A stretch of 64,000 nucleotides of DNA from Vallicoccus soli (GTDB lineage: Bacteria; Actinomycetota; Actinomycetes; Motilibacterales; Motilibacteraceae): NCBI RefSeq assembly GCF_003594885.1, contig NZ_QZEZ01000003.1, forward strand, positions 124,001-188,000, given 5' to 3'. Position numbers and translations under genes: made by a program. Shown in pieces: positions 1-7,695 of the stretch; within the stretch, counting starts at the first letter, position 1, and every line of letters begins with the position of its first letter. Below the pieces are notes generated by a model. It saw nothing but the letters and a program-made list of their open reading frames with translations. It had not been told where the DNA came from and did no database searches.

Positions 1-1
1 G

Positions 2-277
2 CTGGCGCGGGTGCCCGCCGCGAACGTCCTGACGGTGCAGCTGGAGGACCTCGTCCTGCGCGACCGCGAGGCCACCCTGCACCGCGTGCTGGACTTCCTC
101 GGGCTCGACCCGGCACCGGGCGTGCTGCGCTTCCACGCCGAGCACATGGCGCCGCGCGCGGCGAACCTGGGCCGCTGGGAGCAGGCGCTGCAGGGCGCCG
201 ACCGCGACCGCTTCGCGGCGCGCTACGACGCCGCGCTCGAGCGCCTCAGGGTCGCCGGGGCGCCGGTCCCGCGCTGA
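2..277 (+). CDS. Sulfotransferase family protein, C-terminal fragment
   Basis: The reading frame is open from the first bases of the window, so the start and the PAPS-binding N-terminus lie upstream. The visible ~91 residues match the C-terminal part of bacterial sulfotransferases: a (Q)LEDLV segment, then DREATLHRVLDFLGLD, then a GRWEQAL segment and a closing helix. Such enzymes transfer sulfate from PAPS to hydroxyls or amines of sugars or small molecules. The gene converges on the minus-strand App1-type gene and their 3' ends overlap by 32 nt. Whether it belongs with the adjacent minus-strand pathway cannot be judged from this fragment. Confidence 0.75.
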   Translation: MARVPAANVLTVQLEDLVLRDREATLHRVLDFLGLDPAPGVLRFHAEHMAPRAANLGRWEQALQGADRDRFAARYDAALERLRVAGAPVPR

Positions 278-1289
278 GCGCGCCCCCCGCCGGCAGGACG
301 CCCTCGCGGCGCAGCGCCGCGGCGAGGCCGTACCCGTCCGGGGCGCTGACCCAGGTGACCGGCTCGCCGTGCGGACCGCCGGGCACCGCCGGCACGAGCC
401 CGTGGGAGAGCGCGTGCTCGGTGGCGGTCAGCTCGCGGATCGCGACGGCCAGGACCGTCCCCGGCCGCTCCGCCGCTACCTCGCCGTAGATCACCGGGTC
501 GCGCTGCCCGTCGTCGCCGACGAGCAGGAAGCGCACGCCGGGCAGCTCGCGGGCGAGGCGGGCCAGCGCCTGGCGCTTGTGCGCCGCCCCGTCCCGGAAC
601 CACCCGGTCGCCGTCGGACCCCAGTCGGTGAGCAGCAGCGGGCCGGGCGGGAAGCCGTGCAGCGCGAGGAAGCGGCGCAGCGTCGGCGCGACGTTCCAGG
701 CGCCGGTGGACAGGTAGAGCACCGGCGCGTCGCCGTGCGCGGCCGCCGCCTCGCGCAGCAGCGCCGCCATGCCGGGCACCGGCCGGCGGGCGTGCTCGCG
801 GAGCACGAACGTGTTCCAGGCGGCGATGAGCGGGCGCGGCAGGAACGTCACCATCGCCGTGTCGTCGATGTCGCTCACGACGGCCACCTCGGCGCCGGGG
901 TCGACGACCCGCACGTCGCCCGCGGCCGCCCGCCCGCCGGGGACGGCGAGCACGACCCGGTGCCACCCCGGACCCAGGTCCGACGGCACCTCGGCGTCGA
1001 CGTACCCGCCGCGGTCGCTCACGAGCGGGTGCACCGCGCCGCCGACCTCCGCCTCCACCCGCACGCCCGGTACGGGCATCGACAGGAACGCGCGCCAGCC
1101 CCGGTGCAGCTCGCCGGCGTCGTCGGCGCGCACCGACGGCGCGGTGAGCAGCACGCGGGCGAGCACGCGCACCCGCCCGCCGGCGCCGTACCCGGTGTAG
1201 GGCAGCACCCGGGGCCGCCAGCCCCGCCGCCGCAGCCAGCCCGCGAGCACGCCGCGGACCGCGTCCTCGACCAGGGCTCCGACGTGCAC
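246..1289 (-). CDS. App1-type (DUF2183) phosphatase domain protein
   Basis: A 347-residue protein with a GTG start. The central region carries a HAD-like DxDxT signature, VSDIDDTAMVT, followed by YLSTGAWN and LLTDWGPT, and later LLVGDDGQRDP with an acidic pair. This is the arrangement of the phosphatidate phosphatase App1 catalytic domain (DUF2183). The N-terminal ~150 residues form a predicted beta-rich domain typical of bacterial members. The known yeast App1 dephosphorylates phosphatidate; the substrate of bacterial members is not established. It is the last gene of the minus-strand cluster, 9 nt after the PIG-L gene, and its 3' end overlaps the convergent sulfotransferase gene. It could remove a phosphate from a pathway intermediate, but that is inference. 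Confidence 0.8.
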   Translation of the reverse strand: MHVGALVEDAVRGVLAGWLRRRGWRPRVLPYTGYGAGGRVRVLARVLLTAPSVRADDAGELHRGWRAFLSMPVPGVRVEAEVGGAVHPLVSDRGGYVDAEVPSDLGPGWHRVVLAVPGGRAAAGDVRVVDPGAEVAVVSDIDDTAMVTFLPRPLIAAWNTFVLREHARRPVPGMAALLREAAAAHGDAPVLYLSTGAWNVAPTLRRFLALHGFPPGPLLLTDWGPTATGWFRDGAAHKRQALARLARELPGVRFLLVGDDGQRDPVIYGEVAAERPGTVLAVAIRELTATEHALSHGLVPAVPGGPHGEPVTWVSAPDGYGLAAALRREGVLPAGGALSAGPAPRRP

Positions 1290-1298
1290 GGTGCTGGT

Positions 1299-2114
1299 CT
1301 ACCCCGTGCGGCCGGGGCCGCCGCCCCCGGGGTCCCCCGGGTGCCCCGGCGGCACGGCCAGCGCCTCGGCGGCGCCGCCGCCGAGCAGGCGCGCGCCCTC
1401 GGCGGCGGCCAGGGCGCGCACGGCGCGCTCGGCGCCGTCCGCGCCGCCGAACTGGAAGCCGAGCTGGGTCGCGTACGCCCGGCACGCCGCCGCCTTCGCG
1501 TCGAGCGCGGCGGGGCCGACCGGCACGGCGAGGTCGCCCGGCGACGGCGCGGGGGCGCCGGGGCGCAGGACGTACGGGGTGTCGCGCCACAGCAGGAGCC
1601 GCAGCCCGCGGCGGGCGGCCAGGGCGAGGACGGCGTCGCGCACGTGGCGGTGGTCGACGTGGTCGCCGAGCGCCAGCGGGCCGAGCAGCAGGTCCGGCGC
1701 GGGCCCGGCGTCGAGGGCGCGCTCGAGCGCGGCGAGCACCGCGGCGGGCTGCGCGACGTCGCCGGGGAGCACCGGGCCGAAGAGCGCCGGCGCGTCGCCG
1801 TAGCCCCGGTGCGGGGCCTCGGGCAGCCCGAGGTGCTCGCCGCGCGCGCCGAGCGCGGCCATGGCGGCGTCGTCCTCGGCGCGCCGCAGCGCCATGTAGT
1901 CCACGTCCGCGGCCAGGCCCTTGTCGAGCTGGCAGGCCAGCGCGAAGCCCTGCGGGTCCGGCACGGTCGCCGTGAACACCGTGAGCACCCGCACGCGCGC
2001 TCCGGCCGCCGCGAGCCCGGCCAGCGCGGCGCCGGCGGAGAAGGCCGCGTCGTCGAGGTGGGGCGAGACGGCGACGACCTCGCGCGCCCCGGCGAGGTCG
2101 GCGGCGCCGCTCAC
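1299..2114 (-). CDS. PIG-L/LmbE family deacetylase
   Basis: A 271-residue protein. Residues ~14-25 hold the zinc-binding SPHLDDAAFSAG motif (His, Asp, Asp) and a later LGDHVDHRHVRDA motif supplies the HxxH-type ligands, both diagnostic of the PIG-L/LmbE N-acetylglucosaminyl deacetylase fold. Family members such as MshB, Mca and BshB remove acetyl groups from GlcNAc-inositol or related glycosides. The GTG start overlaps the TGA of the upstream glycosyltransferase gene (GTGA), so the two are translationally coupled. A GT4 enzyme followed by a deacetylase is the gene logic of mycothiol and bacillithiol synthesis. The protein is divergent and I would not call it MshB itself. Confidence 0.88.
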   Translation of the reverse strand: MSGAADLAGAREVVAVSPHLDDAAFSAGAALAGLAAAGARVRVLTVFTATVPDPQGFALACQLDKGLAADVDYMALRRAEDDAAMAALGARGEHLGLPEAPHRGYGDAPALFGPVLPGDVAQPAAVLAALERALDAGPAPDLLLGPLALGDHVDHRHVRDAVLALAARRGLRLLLWRDTPYVLRPGAPAPSPGDLAVPVGPAALDAKAAACRAYATQLGFQFGGADGAERAVRALAAAEGARLLGGGAAEALAVPPGHPGDPGGGGPGRTG

Positions 2115-3373
2115 AGCAGGTGCGGGGCGCGCAGGAACCGGCAGGCCGCGTCGGCGTCCGGCGCCGCCACGTCCCGCCAGGACAGGTCGGGGACCGTGCC
2201 GGCCAGCTCCCCGTACGCCGCCTCGACCCGGCCGGCGAGCACCGGCCAGGCCCAGCGGGTGCGGACCTCCTGCAGCGCGCAGGCGGCGAGCCGGCGCCGC
2301 AGCGGGCCGTCGGCGAGCAGGCGCTCGACCGCGGCCGTCAGGGCCGGGACGTCGTGCACCGGGACGAGCAGGCCGTTCTCGCCGTCGCGCACGCAGTCCA
2401 CGACCCCGACCGAGCGGGTGCTCACGACGGGCAGGCCCGTGGCCATCGCCTCGAGGATGGTGTTGGAGAAGCCCTCGGACTCGGTGGGGCTGAGGAAGGC
2501 GTCGGCGGCGGCGTACACCTCCGGCGCCTTGTCGTGCGCCACGTAGCCGAGCTGGTCGACCAGGTCCTGCAGCCCCAGCTCGGCGACGAGGTCGTCCACC
2601 GCGCGCACGTCCGGCCCGATGCCCGAGACGACGAGGCGCACCGGGCGCCCCGCGTCGCGCAGCGCGGCGACGGCCCGCACGGCGTCGAGCACGCCCTTGC
2701 GCCGGTCCACGCGGCCGTGGAAGAGCAGGACCGGCGGGTCCTGCAGGTCCCCGGGCGCCCGCCCGGGCGCCGGGGCGAACGCCGTCGTGTCGGTCGCGCC
2801 GCCGAGCACGTCGAAGCGCTCCAGCGGCGTGCCGTGGTTGGCCGCGACCTCCTCGGCGAAGGACGCCGAGCCGATGAGGAGCCGCCCCGCGTGGGCGAGG
2901 ACGGTCCGGATGCCGTGCCCGTGCCGGTCGCAGCAGAGCCCCACCCAGTGCCCGTCGCCGCCCTGGATGCTCACGACCGACGGCACGCCGGTCCGCGCCG
3001 ACGCCTCGAGCACGGCCATGCCGGTCGGCCAGCCGTACTGCGCGTGCAGCACGTCGAAGGGCCGCTCCGCGTGCAGGCGCTCGACGACGTCCGCGACGGC
3101 GGTGATGTCGGCGTCGAAGTCCGCGTCGTGCCCGTCGGCCACCCGCTGCTCGCCGACGGCCTCGACCGGGACGGCCCGCACGCCGGCGGGGACCCGCTCG
3201 GCCGGCGGGGGCCCGCCGCCGTAGACGGCCACGCCGTCCGGGTCGCCCCGGAACTGGCTGACGAGGACGACCTCGTGCCCGCGCGCCGCGAGCTGCGCGA
3301 GCAGCTGCTCGGCGTAGACGCTCATCCCGCTCACCGCCGGCCAGTAGCGCCGGCTGACGAAGCAGACGCGCAT
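2111..3373 (-). CDS. Family 4 (GT-B) glycosyltransferase
   Basis: A 420-residue protein. The N-terminus MRVCFVSRRYWPAVSGMSVY is the usual GT4 opening with the glycine-containing acceptor loop. The C-terminal Rossmann domain has FHGRVDRRKG and the EX7E motif ESEGFSNTILE, which binds the nucleotide-sugar ribose and phosphates. GT4 enzymes are retaining; the family includes MshA, which adds GlcNAc to inositol-3-phosphate. The ATG was chosen because it overlaps the YcaO stop codon by one base (TGATG) and begins exactly at the conserved beta strand; longer versions in this frame are not homologous. Donor and acceptor are unknown. The inositol-phosphate synthase at the head of the operon makes an inositol acceptor plausible. 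Confidence 0.9.
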   Translation of the reverse strand: MRVCFVSRRYWPAVSGMSVYAEQLLAQLAARGHEVVLVSQFRGDPDGVAVYGGGPPPAERVPAGVRAVPVEAVGEQRVADGHDADFDADITAVADVVERLHAERPFDVLHAQYGWPTGMAVLEASARTGVPSVVSIQGGDGHWVGLCCDRHGHGIRTVLAHAGRLLIGSASFAEEVAANHGTPLERFDVLGGATDTTAFAPAPGRAPGDLQDPPVLLFHGRVDRRKGVLDAVRAVAALRDAGRPVRLVVSGIGPDVRAVDDLVAELGLQDLVDQLGYVAHDKAPEVYAAADAFLSPTESEGFSNTILEAMATGLPVVSTRSVGVVDCVRDGENGLLVPVHDVPALTAAVERLLADGPLRRRLAACALQEVRTRWAWPVLAGRVEAAYGELAGTVPDLSWRDVAAPDADAACRFLRAPHLL

Positions 3374-4893
3374 CAGCGGCTCCGGGCGCCGAGGGCGAGC
3401 TGCGCGGCGTGCCGCGCGGGCTCGCGGTAGAGCGGGTAGAGCGGGCCGACGACGCGCTCGGCGGCGGCCCGGTCGAACCACGGCCGGCCGCCGAGGCGGT
3501 CGTGCGCCTCCGCGGTGAGCAGGACCGGCGCCGCGCCCTCCGGCGCTGGCCCCAGCCCCACGAGGCCGTGCTCGCCGGTGGTGCCGTCGCCCCGGCGCAG
3601 CAGCTCGGCGACGCCGCGCTCGCCGATGCGCCCGTAGCTCATGGTCTCGACCTCGAGGCCGGGCACCACCACGCGGGCGGCCGCGGCGCCGTCGGCCGAG
3701 CAGTCCAGCACGAGGACGTCGTGCCCGGCACGCCCCAGGACGTCGACGAGGTGGGCGCAGGTGGCCCCCGGCCCGTCGAGCGGGGTGGTCGGCAGGTCGG
3801 CGAAGGGGACGCTCGTCCGACGGGACAGCACGCTGCCGGAGAGCGCTTCCCGCAACTCGTCGGCGTCGAAGGACAGCCAGCGCACCATCTCCTCGAGCGT
3901 GCGGCGCTCCTGGTGCGCCGGGTCGCTCGCCCCCGTGGCGAGCCACCGGTCGAGGTACGCGCCCGGCGCGACGGCCGCCACCGCGTCGAGCGGGCCATGC
4001 ATGAAGGCCTTGCGGGCCCTGGCCGCGGAGAACTCGAGCACCGCCTTGCGCAGCGCCACCTCGCGGTCCGGGTGCGCCGCCTCGCCGGCGGCCGTCACCT
4101 TCAGCGCGAGGTCGGGCTCGCGGTCGTCGCCGACGACGTAGAGGTCCACGACCCCGAGGGCCGTGGTGGCCAGCTTGACCAGCGGCTCCACCCCGGCCGC
4201 CCGCAGGTCCGCGAGCACCTCGCGGGTAACGGGGTCGTGCACGTCGCAGTCGCCGGGGCCGAGGTCGAGCACGACGCCCTGGTCGAGCGCCCGGAAGCGC
4301 AGCCCGTTGCCGTCGCGCTGGAGCAGCTCGCCGAGGCCGTGGGCCACGGCGCGCTCGAGCGTGTCGCCGGCCCCGAGCCCGTTCGTGATGAGGGTCATGA
4401 GCCGCCCGCCGGGCGGCGGCGCGCTGCCCGGTGGCAGGTCCGCCTCCTCCTCGGCGGCGAGCTCGACCGGGACGAGCACCTCCTCCCCGCTCCCCCAGCG
4501 GGTGAAGGGCACCCAGTCCAGAGGGCGCTCCGGCGCGTAGCCGCAGCCGGCGGGCAGGCACAGGGTCAGCGGGTCGGCGACGCCGCGCGGGCCGACCTCG
4601 GCGAGCAGCTCCGCGTACGACGCCCGCCGCGGCGGGGTGCGGCGCAGCCGGCGGCGCAGCAGCGCCGCCTCGGCCGCCTCGCCCCACGTCGAGCGCAGCG
4701 CCTCGTCGTCCGTCGCGCCGTAGCCGTGCCCGGCGGGCACCGACCCGTCGGCGCCGAAGCAGACCGCGGCCCAGGCGGGCACGCCCACGCGGTCCAGCGG
4801 GGACGTGGCGAAGGCGACGAGGTCGCCCGCGGGCATCGCCGCGCGGTAGCGCTCGGCGGCGTCGGCCGCGCTGCTGGTGGTCCCGGCGCTCAC
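3373..4893 (-). CDS. YcaO-like family protein
   Basis: A 506-residue protein starting at a GTG that overlaps the previous stop (GTGA). The YcaO fold shows in order: LDWVPFTRWGSGEEVLVPVE, then the nucleotide-binding segment TNGLGAGDTLERAVAHGL followed by GELLQRD, then KVTAAGEAAHPD and EVALRKAVLEFSAARAR, matching the S/N-G-x-G-x-G, E-x-x-E/D and E-x-x-Q/S-x-R regions of ATP-dependent YcaO enzymes. Known members phosphorylate a backbone amide and make azolines, thioamides or amidines. None of the expected RiPP partners (E1-like/ocin-ThiF protein, TfuA, dehydrogenase or a Cys/Ser/Thr-rich precursor) is recognisable beside it. It sits between a TIM-barrel gene and a glycosyltransferase, so a small-molecule substrate is possible. 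Confidence 0.85.
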   Translation of the reverse strand: MSAGTTSSAADAAERYRAAMPAGDLVAFATSPLDRVGVPAWAAVCFGADGSVPAGHGYGATDDEALRSTWGEAAEAALLRRRLRRTPPRRASYAELLAEVGPRGVADPLTLCLPAGCGYAPERPLDWVPFTRWGSGEEVLVPVELAAEEEADLPPGSAPPPGGRLMTLITNGLGAGDTLERAVAHGLGELLQRDGNGLRFRALDQGVVLDLGPGDCDVHDPVTREVLADLRAAGVEPLVKLATTALGVVDLYVVGDDREPDLALKVTAAGEAAHPDREVALRKAVLEFSAARARKAFMHGPLDAVAAVAPGAYLDRWLATGASDPAHQERRTLEEMVRWLSFDADELREALSGSVLSRRTSVPFADLPTTPLDGPGATCAHLVDVLGRAGHDVLVLDCSADGAAAARVVVPGLEVETMSYGRIGERGVAELLRRGDGTTGEHGLVGLGPAPEGAAPVLLTAEAHDRLGGRPWFDRAAAERVVGPLYPLYREPARHAAQLALGARSR

Positions 4894-5768
4894 GGCTCGG
4901 TCCTCCCGTCGGCTGCGCGGGCCTCGGCCGCGCGCAGGTAGGCGATGGTGCGGGGCACGAGCTCGTGCGCCCGGTGGCTGTCGCGCGAGAGCTCGACCGT
5001 GACGAGCCGGCGGTACCCGACCTCGTCGAGCGCGGCGAGCACGGCGGGCACGTCCATGTCGCCCTCGCCCCAGGCGAGGTGCTCGTGGACCCCGCGGCGC
5101 ATGTCCTCGACGGCGACGGTGCCCAGCCGGTCGGCGTACGCCCGCACGGCCTCGTCGGGCGCGAGGTCGCCCGTGACGATGCAGTGGCCGGAGTCCAGGG
5201 CGAGCAGCAGCGGCGGGGTGCCCGGCGCCGCCTGCGCCACCGCGTCGCGCAGGCGCTCCCACTCCCGCGGCGTCTCCACGAGCATCCCCGGCTCCGGCTC
5301 GAAGCTCAGCGCGACACCGGGGCCGGCGGCGTGCTCGGCGAGCCGGGCCACGCCCTCGACGAGCCACTCCCACGCGGCCCCCCGGTCCACGCCGGCCCGC
5401 GGCACGCCCGCCCAGAAGGACACCGTCTCCGCGCCGAGCACGCCGGCCACGTCGACCGTGCGGCGCAGGAAGTCCAGCCGCCGCGCCCGCCCGGGCGCGT
5501 CCGGGGTCACGAACGTGGGCTCGTGCTTGGCCCGCGGGTCGAGCAGGTAGCGGGCCCCGGTCTCGACGACGGCCGCGAGCCCCAGGTCGTCGAGCCGTGC
5601 GCGCACCCGCTGGGCCTCGGCCGGGGCCCCCGGCGCGAGCGGGTCGAGGTGGTGGTGGTCGAGGGTCAGGGCGACGCCGTCGTACCCGTGCTCGCCGAGG
5701 AGGTCGAGCGCGTCGTCGAGGCGGTGGTGCGCCATGCCGTTGGTGTTGTACGCGTAGCGCAGGCTCAC
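4890..5768 (-). CDS. TIM-barrel sugar phosphate isomerase/epimerase-like protein
   Basis: A 292-residue protein of the xylose-isomerase-like TIM-barrel (AP endonuclease 2) superfamily. The N-terminus reads LRYAYNTNGMAHHRLDDAL, followed by a His-rich LTLDHHHLD strand; metal-ligand candidates recur at SFEPEPG, LALDSGHC and VEDMRRGVHEH. This is the standard arrangement of Glu, Asp, His and Glu ligands at strand ends. Members isomerise or epimerise sugars, inositols (IolE/IolI/IolH) or cleave sugar phosphates. The sequence resembles the EboE-like group that also travels with inositol-3-phosphate synthase homologues, as recalled from family knowledge and not checked. The GTG start overlaps the upstream MBL-gene stop by 4 nt. 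Confidence 0.82.
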   Translation of the reverse strand: MSLRYAYNTNGMAHHRLDDALDLLGEHGYDGVALTLDHHHLDPLAPGAPAEAQRVRARLDDLGLAAVVETGARYLLDPRAKHEPTFVTPDAPGRARRLDFLRRTVDVAGVLGAETVSFWAGVPRAGVDRGAAWEWLVEGVARLAEHAAGPGVALSFEPEPGMLVETPREWERLRDAVAQAAPGTPPLLLALDSGHCIVTGDLAPDEAVRAYADRLGTVAVEDMRRGVHEHLAWGEGDMDVPAVLAALDEVGYRRLVTVELSRDSHRAHELVPRTIAYLRAAEARAADGRTEP

Positions 5769-6649
5769 GCGCGGACACCCGCCATCGCGTCGAGCTGCTC
5801 CATCGGCACCGGCGAGCTCGACGGCGGGGCCGAGAGCAGGTGGTCGACGAGCGCGAGCACGTGCGCGGTCGTCACGCCCTCGGCGTGCTCGAACGGCGTG
5901 AGCACGGTGGAGAAGTCGAGCGACCCGATGACCTCGCGGTAGTGCCGCAGCTCGCCGTGGCTCAGCGGGATCTGCGCGTGGAAGGCCTTGTGGGCGCTGA
6001 GCGCCGCCGCGCTGCCGTCGGGCGCGAGGTCCACCTTGAGGGAGTCGCCGCAGAAGAGCAGCCCGCGCGTCGCGTCGTGCAGGACGCTGTGCCCGTCGAA
6101 GTGCCCGCCGGTCCGGTGCAGGGTCACCCCGGGGGCGAGGTCGAGCACCTCGTCGGCGGGCCAGGTGACGCGGAACGCCTTCGTCCACACCAGGTCCGCC
6201 ACCCCGGTGCTCACCACGGGCGGGTCGAGCTCGTCCTGCAGGCGCCACAGCGCGCCGTAGCCGTGGACGTGGCTGGACGCCAGCACCGCGAGGCCCCCGC
6301 GGCGCCGCAGCTCCTCCACGGCGGCGTCGGAGTACCAGGGCGCGCACTCGAAGCCGAGCAGCCCGGCCGCGGTCTCCAGCACCCAGCCCTTCGAGCCGAG
6401 CCCGAGGTCGGGGGCGCACGAGAACTCGGTGACGCCGGGCAGCACCTCGCGCCAGGAGCAGGTCACCGCCGCGTCCGCCTCCTCGGCGGTGAGGAACGCG
6501 AACCCGTCGTCGGGCAGCGCGTTGCGCACGTCGGCGCAGACCGGGCACGTCGGGGGCGGCGCGTCGGCGAACCAGCGCTGCCAGTGCCCGCAGTTCGTGC
6601 AGGAGTACGCCCGGTGGGCGCGGCTCGCGCGGGTGGGGAGGGGGGTCAT
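5765..6649 (-). CDS. Metallo-beta-lactamase-fold protein with N-terminal zinc ribbon
   Basis: A 294-residue protein. Cys17, Cys20, Cys35 and Cys38 (CTNCGHW...CPVC) form a rubredoxin-like zinc ribbon. The rest has the MBL core order: WVLETAAGLLGFE, then ASSHVHGYGALW, then GGHFDGHS, then LLFCGDS. The usual HxHxDH motif is reduced to His127-x-His129 with Gly-Tyr-Gly after it, so the Asp-His pair of the second metal site is absent, whereas the later His and the GDS aspartate are present. It may bind one metal or have changed chemistry. The ATG overlaps the upstream TGA (ATGA). The role in the operon is unknown; a hydrolase or oxygen-dependent step is possible. Confidence 0.8.
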   Translation of the reverse strand: MTPLPTRASRAHRAYSCTNCGHWQRWFADAPPPTCPVCADVRNALPDDGFAFLTAEEADAAVTCSWREVLPGVTEFSCAPDLGLGSKGWVLETAAGLLGFECAPWYSDAAVEELRRRGGLAVLASSHVHGYGALWRLQDELDPPVVSTGVADLVWTKAFRVTWPADEVLDLAPGVTLHRTGGHFDGHSVLHDATRGLLFCGDSLKVDLAPDGSAAALSAHKAFHAQIPLSHGELRHYREVIGSLDFSTVLTPFEHAEGVTTAHVLALVDHLLSAPPSSSPVPMEQLDAMAGVRA

Positions 6650-7695
6650 GCGGGCTCCTCCAGGGCCTCGAGCGGGTGCTCGCCGGGCGGGACGAGCCCG
6701 GCGGCGTCGTGGAGCAGGGTGAGCAGGGCCAGGTCGCGCTCCAGCGGGTACGGCCACGCGCGCTCCCCGGCGACGGCGGCGGAGAACGCGGCGAGCTGGG
6801 CGGCGAACGGCGAGCGGGCGGTGTCGAACGCGACCGGCTGCGCCGCGCCGGTGGCGCCGTCGAGCAGGGTCAGCGCGCCCCCCGCCGTCTGGCCCATGGT
6901 GTCCACGGCGACGGCCTGCGCGCGCGTCCCCACGACCTCCAGGCGGCGCCGCGGCAGCGCGTCCCGCGTGTTGTACGAGACGTGCAGGCTCACGAGGGCT
7001 CCCCCGCCGGTGGTGCCGACGAGGACGGCGCCGTCGTCGACGGCGTAGTCGTGGACCCGCCGCTGCAGCACCGCCGTGGCGCGCTCGACGTCCTCGCCGA
7101 GCAGCGCCCCGACGAGGTCGAGCCCGTGGGGGGCCAGGTCGACGTACGCCCCGCCGCCCGCCCGCAGCGGGTCGGCCCGCCAGTTGTCGGGCACGGTCGC
7201 GCCCGGCGGCGTCCACGACGGCGGGAGCCAGCAGCCGTAGGCGATGCGCACCGCGGTGACCGGGCCGAGCGCCCCGGCGCGCACGAGCGCGGCGAGCGCG
7301 GTGTGCGCGGGGTGCCACCGCTGGTCGAACGCGCTGCCGGCGAGGACGCCGTCGCAGGCGGCGACGATCGCGGCCGCGTCGCCGAGCGTCGCGGCAAGCG
7401 GTTTCTCGCAGAGCACCGCGCGCCCGGCCCGTGCCGCGGCCACGACCGGCGCGCGGTGCGCGTGGTTGGGGGTCGCGACGTACACGGCCTGCACCGCCGC
7501 GTCGGTCACCGCGTCGTCGACGTCGGTGGTCCACCGGGCGCCCGGCAGCGCCGCTGCCGTGCGCCGGGCGGCCGCCGGGTCGACGTCGCACACCACGACG
7601 GCTCGGTCCCCCGCCGACGCCGCCAGGGCCGGGGCGAAGTGGTCGCGCGCCACCCACCCGCCGCCGACGACGGCCCACCCCACGGGGCGCGTCAC
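6646..7695 (-). CDS. Gfo/Idh/MocA family NAD(P)-dependent oxidoreductase
   Basis: A 349-residue protein, the normal size for the family. The N-terminal Rossmann domain starts VGWAVVGGGWVARDHFAPAL (GxGxxA-type), the CEKPLA motif carries the conserved lysine, and a GGGAYVDLAPHGLDLVGAL segment supplies the catalytic Asp/His pair. Members oxidise or reduce hydroxyls of sugars, inositols (IolG) and glycosides. In this operon it would be the natural candidate to oxidise the cyclitol or sugar made or attached by its neighbours, which is inference. The GTG start is fixed by a GTGA overlap with the methyltransferase stop. Confidence 0.9.
   Translation of the reverse strand: MTRPVGWAVVGGGWVARDHFAPALAASAGDRAVVVCDVDPAAARRTAAALPGARWTTDVDDAVTDAAVQAVYVATPNHAHRAPVVAAARAGRAVLCEKPLAATLGDAAAIVAACDGVLAGSAFDQRWHPAHTALAALVRAGALGPVTAVRIAYGCWLPPSWTPPGATVPDNWRADPLRAGGGAYVDLAPHGLDLVGALLGEDVERATAVLQRRVHDYAVDDGAVLVGTTGGGALVSLHVSYNTRDALPRRRLEVVGTRAQAVAVDTMGQTAGGALTLLDGATGAAQPVAFDTARSPFAAQLAAFSAAVAGERAWPYPLERDLALLTLLHDAAGLVPPGEHPLEALEEPA

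Noticed and set aside
2111-4687. 858-residue version of the GT4 protein
   Set aside because: The extension upstream of MRVCFVSRR is an out-of-frame shadow of the YcaO gene; the ATG overlapping the YcaO stop is the natural start.
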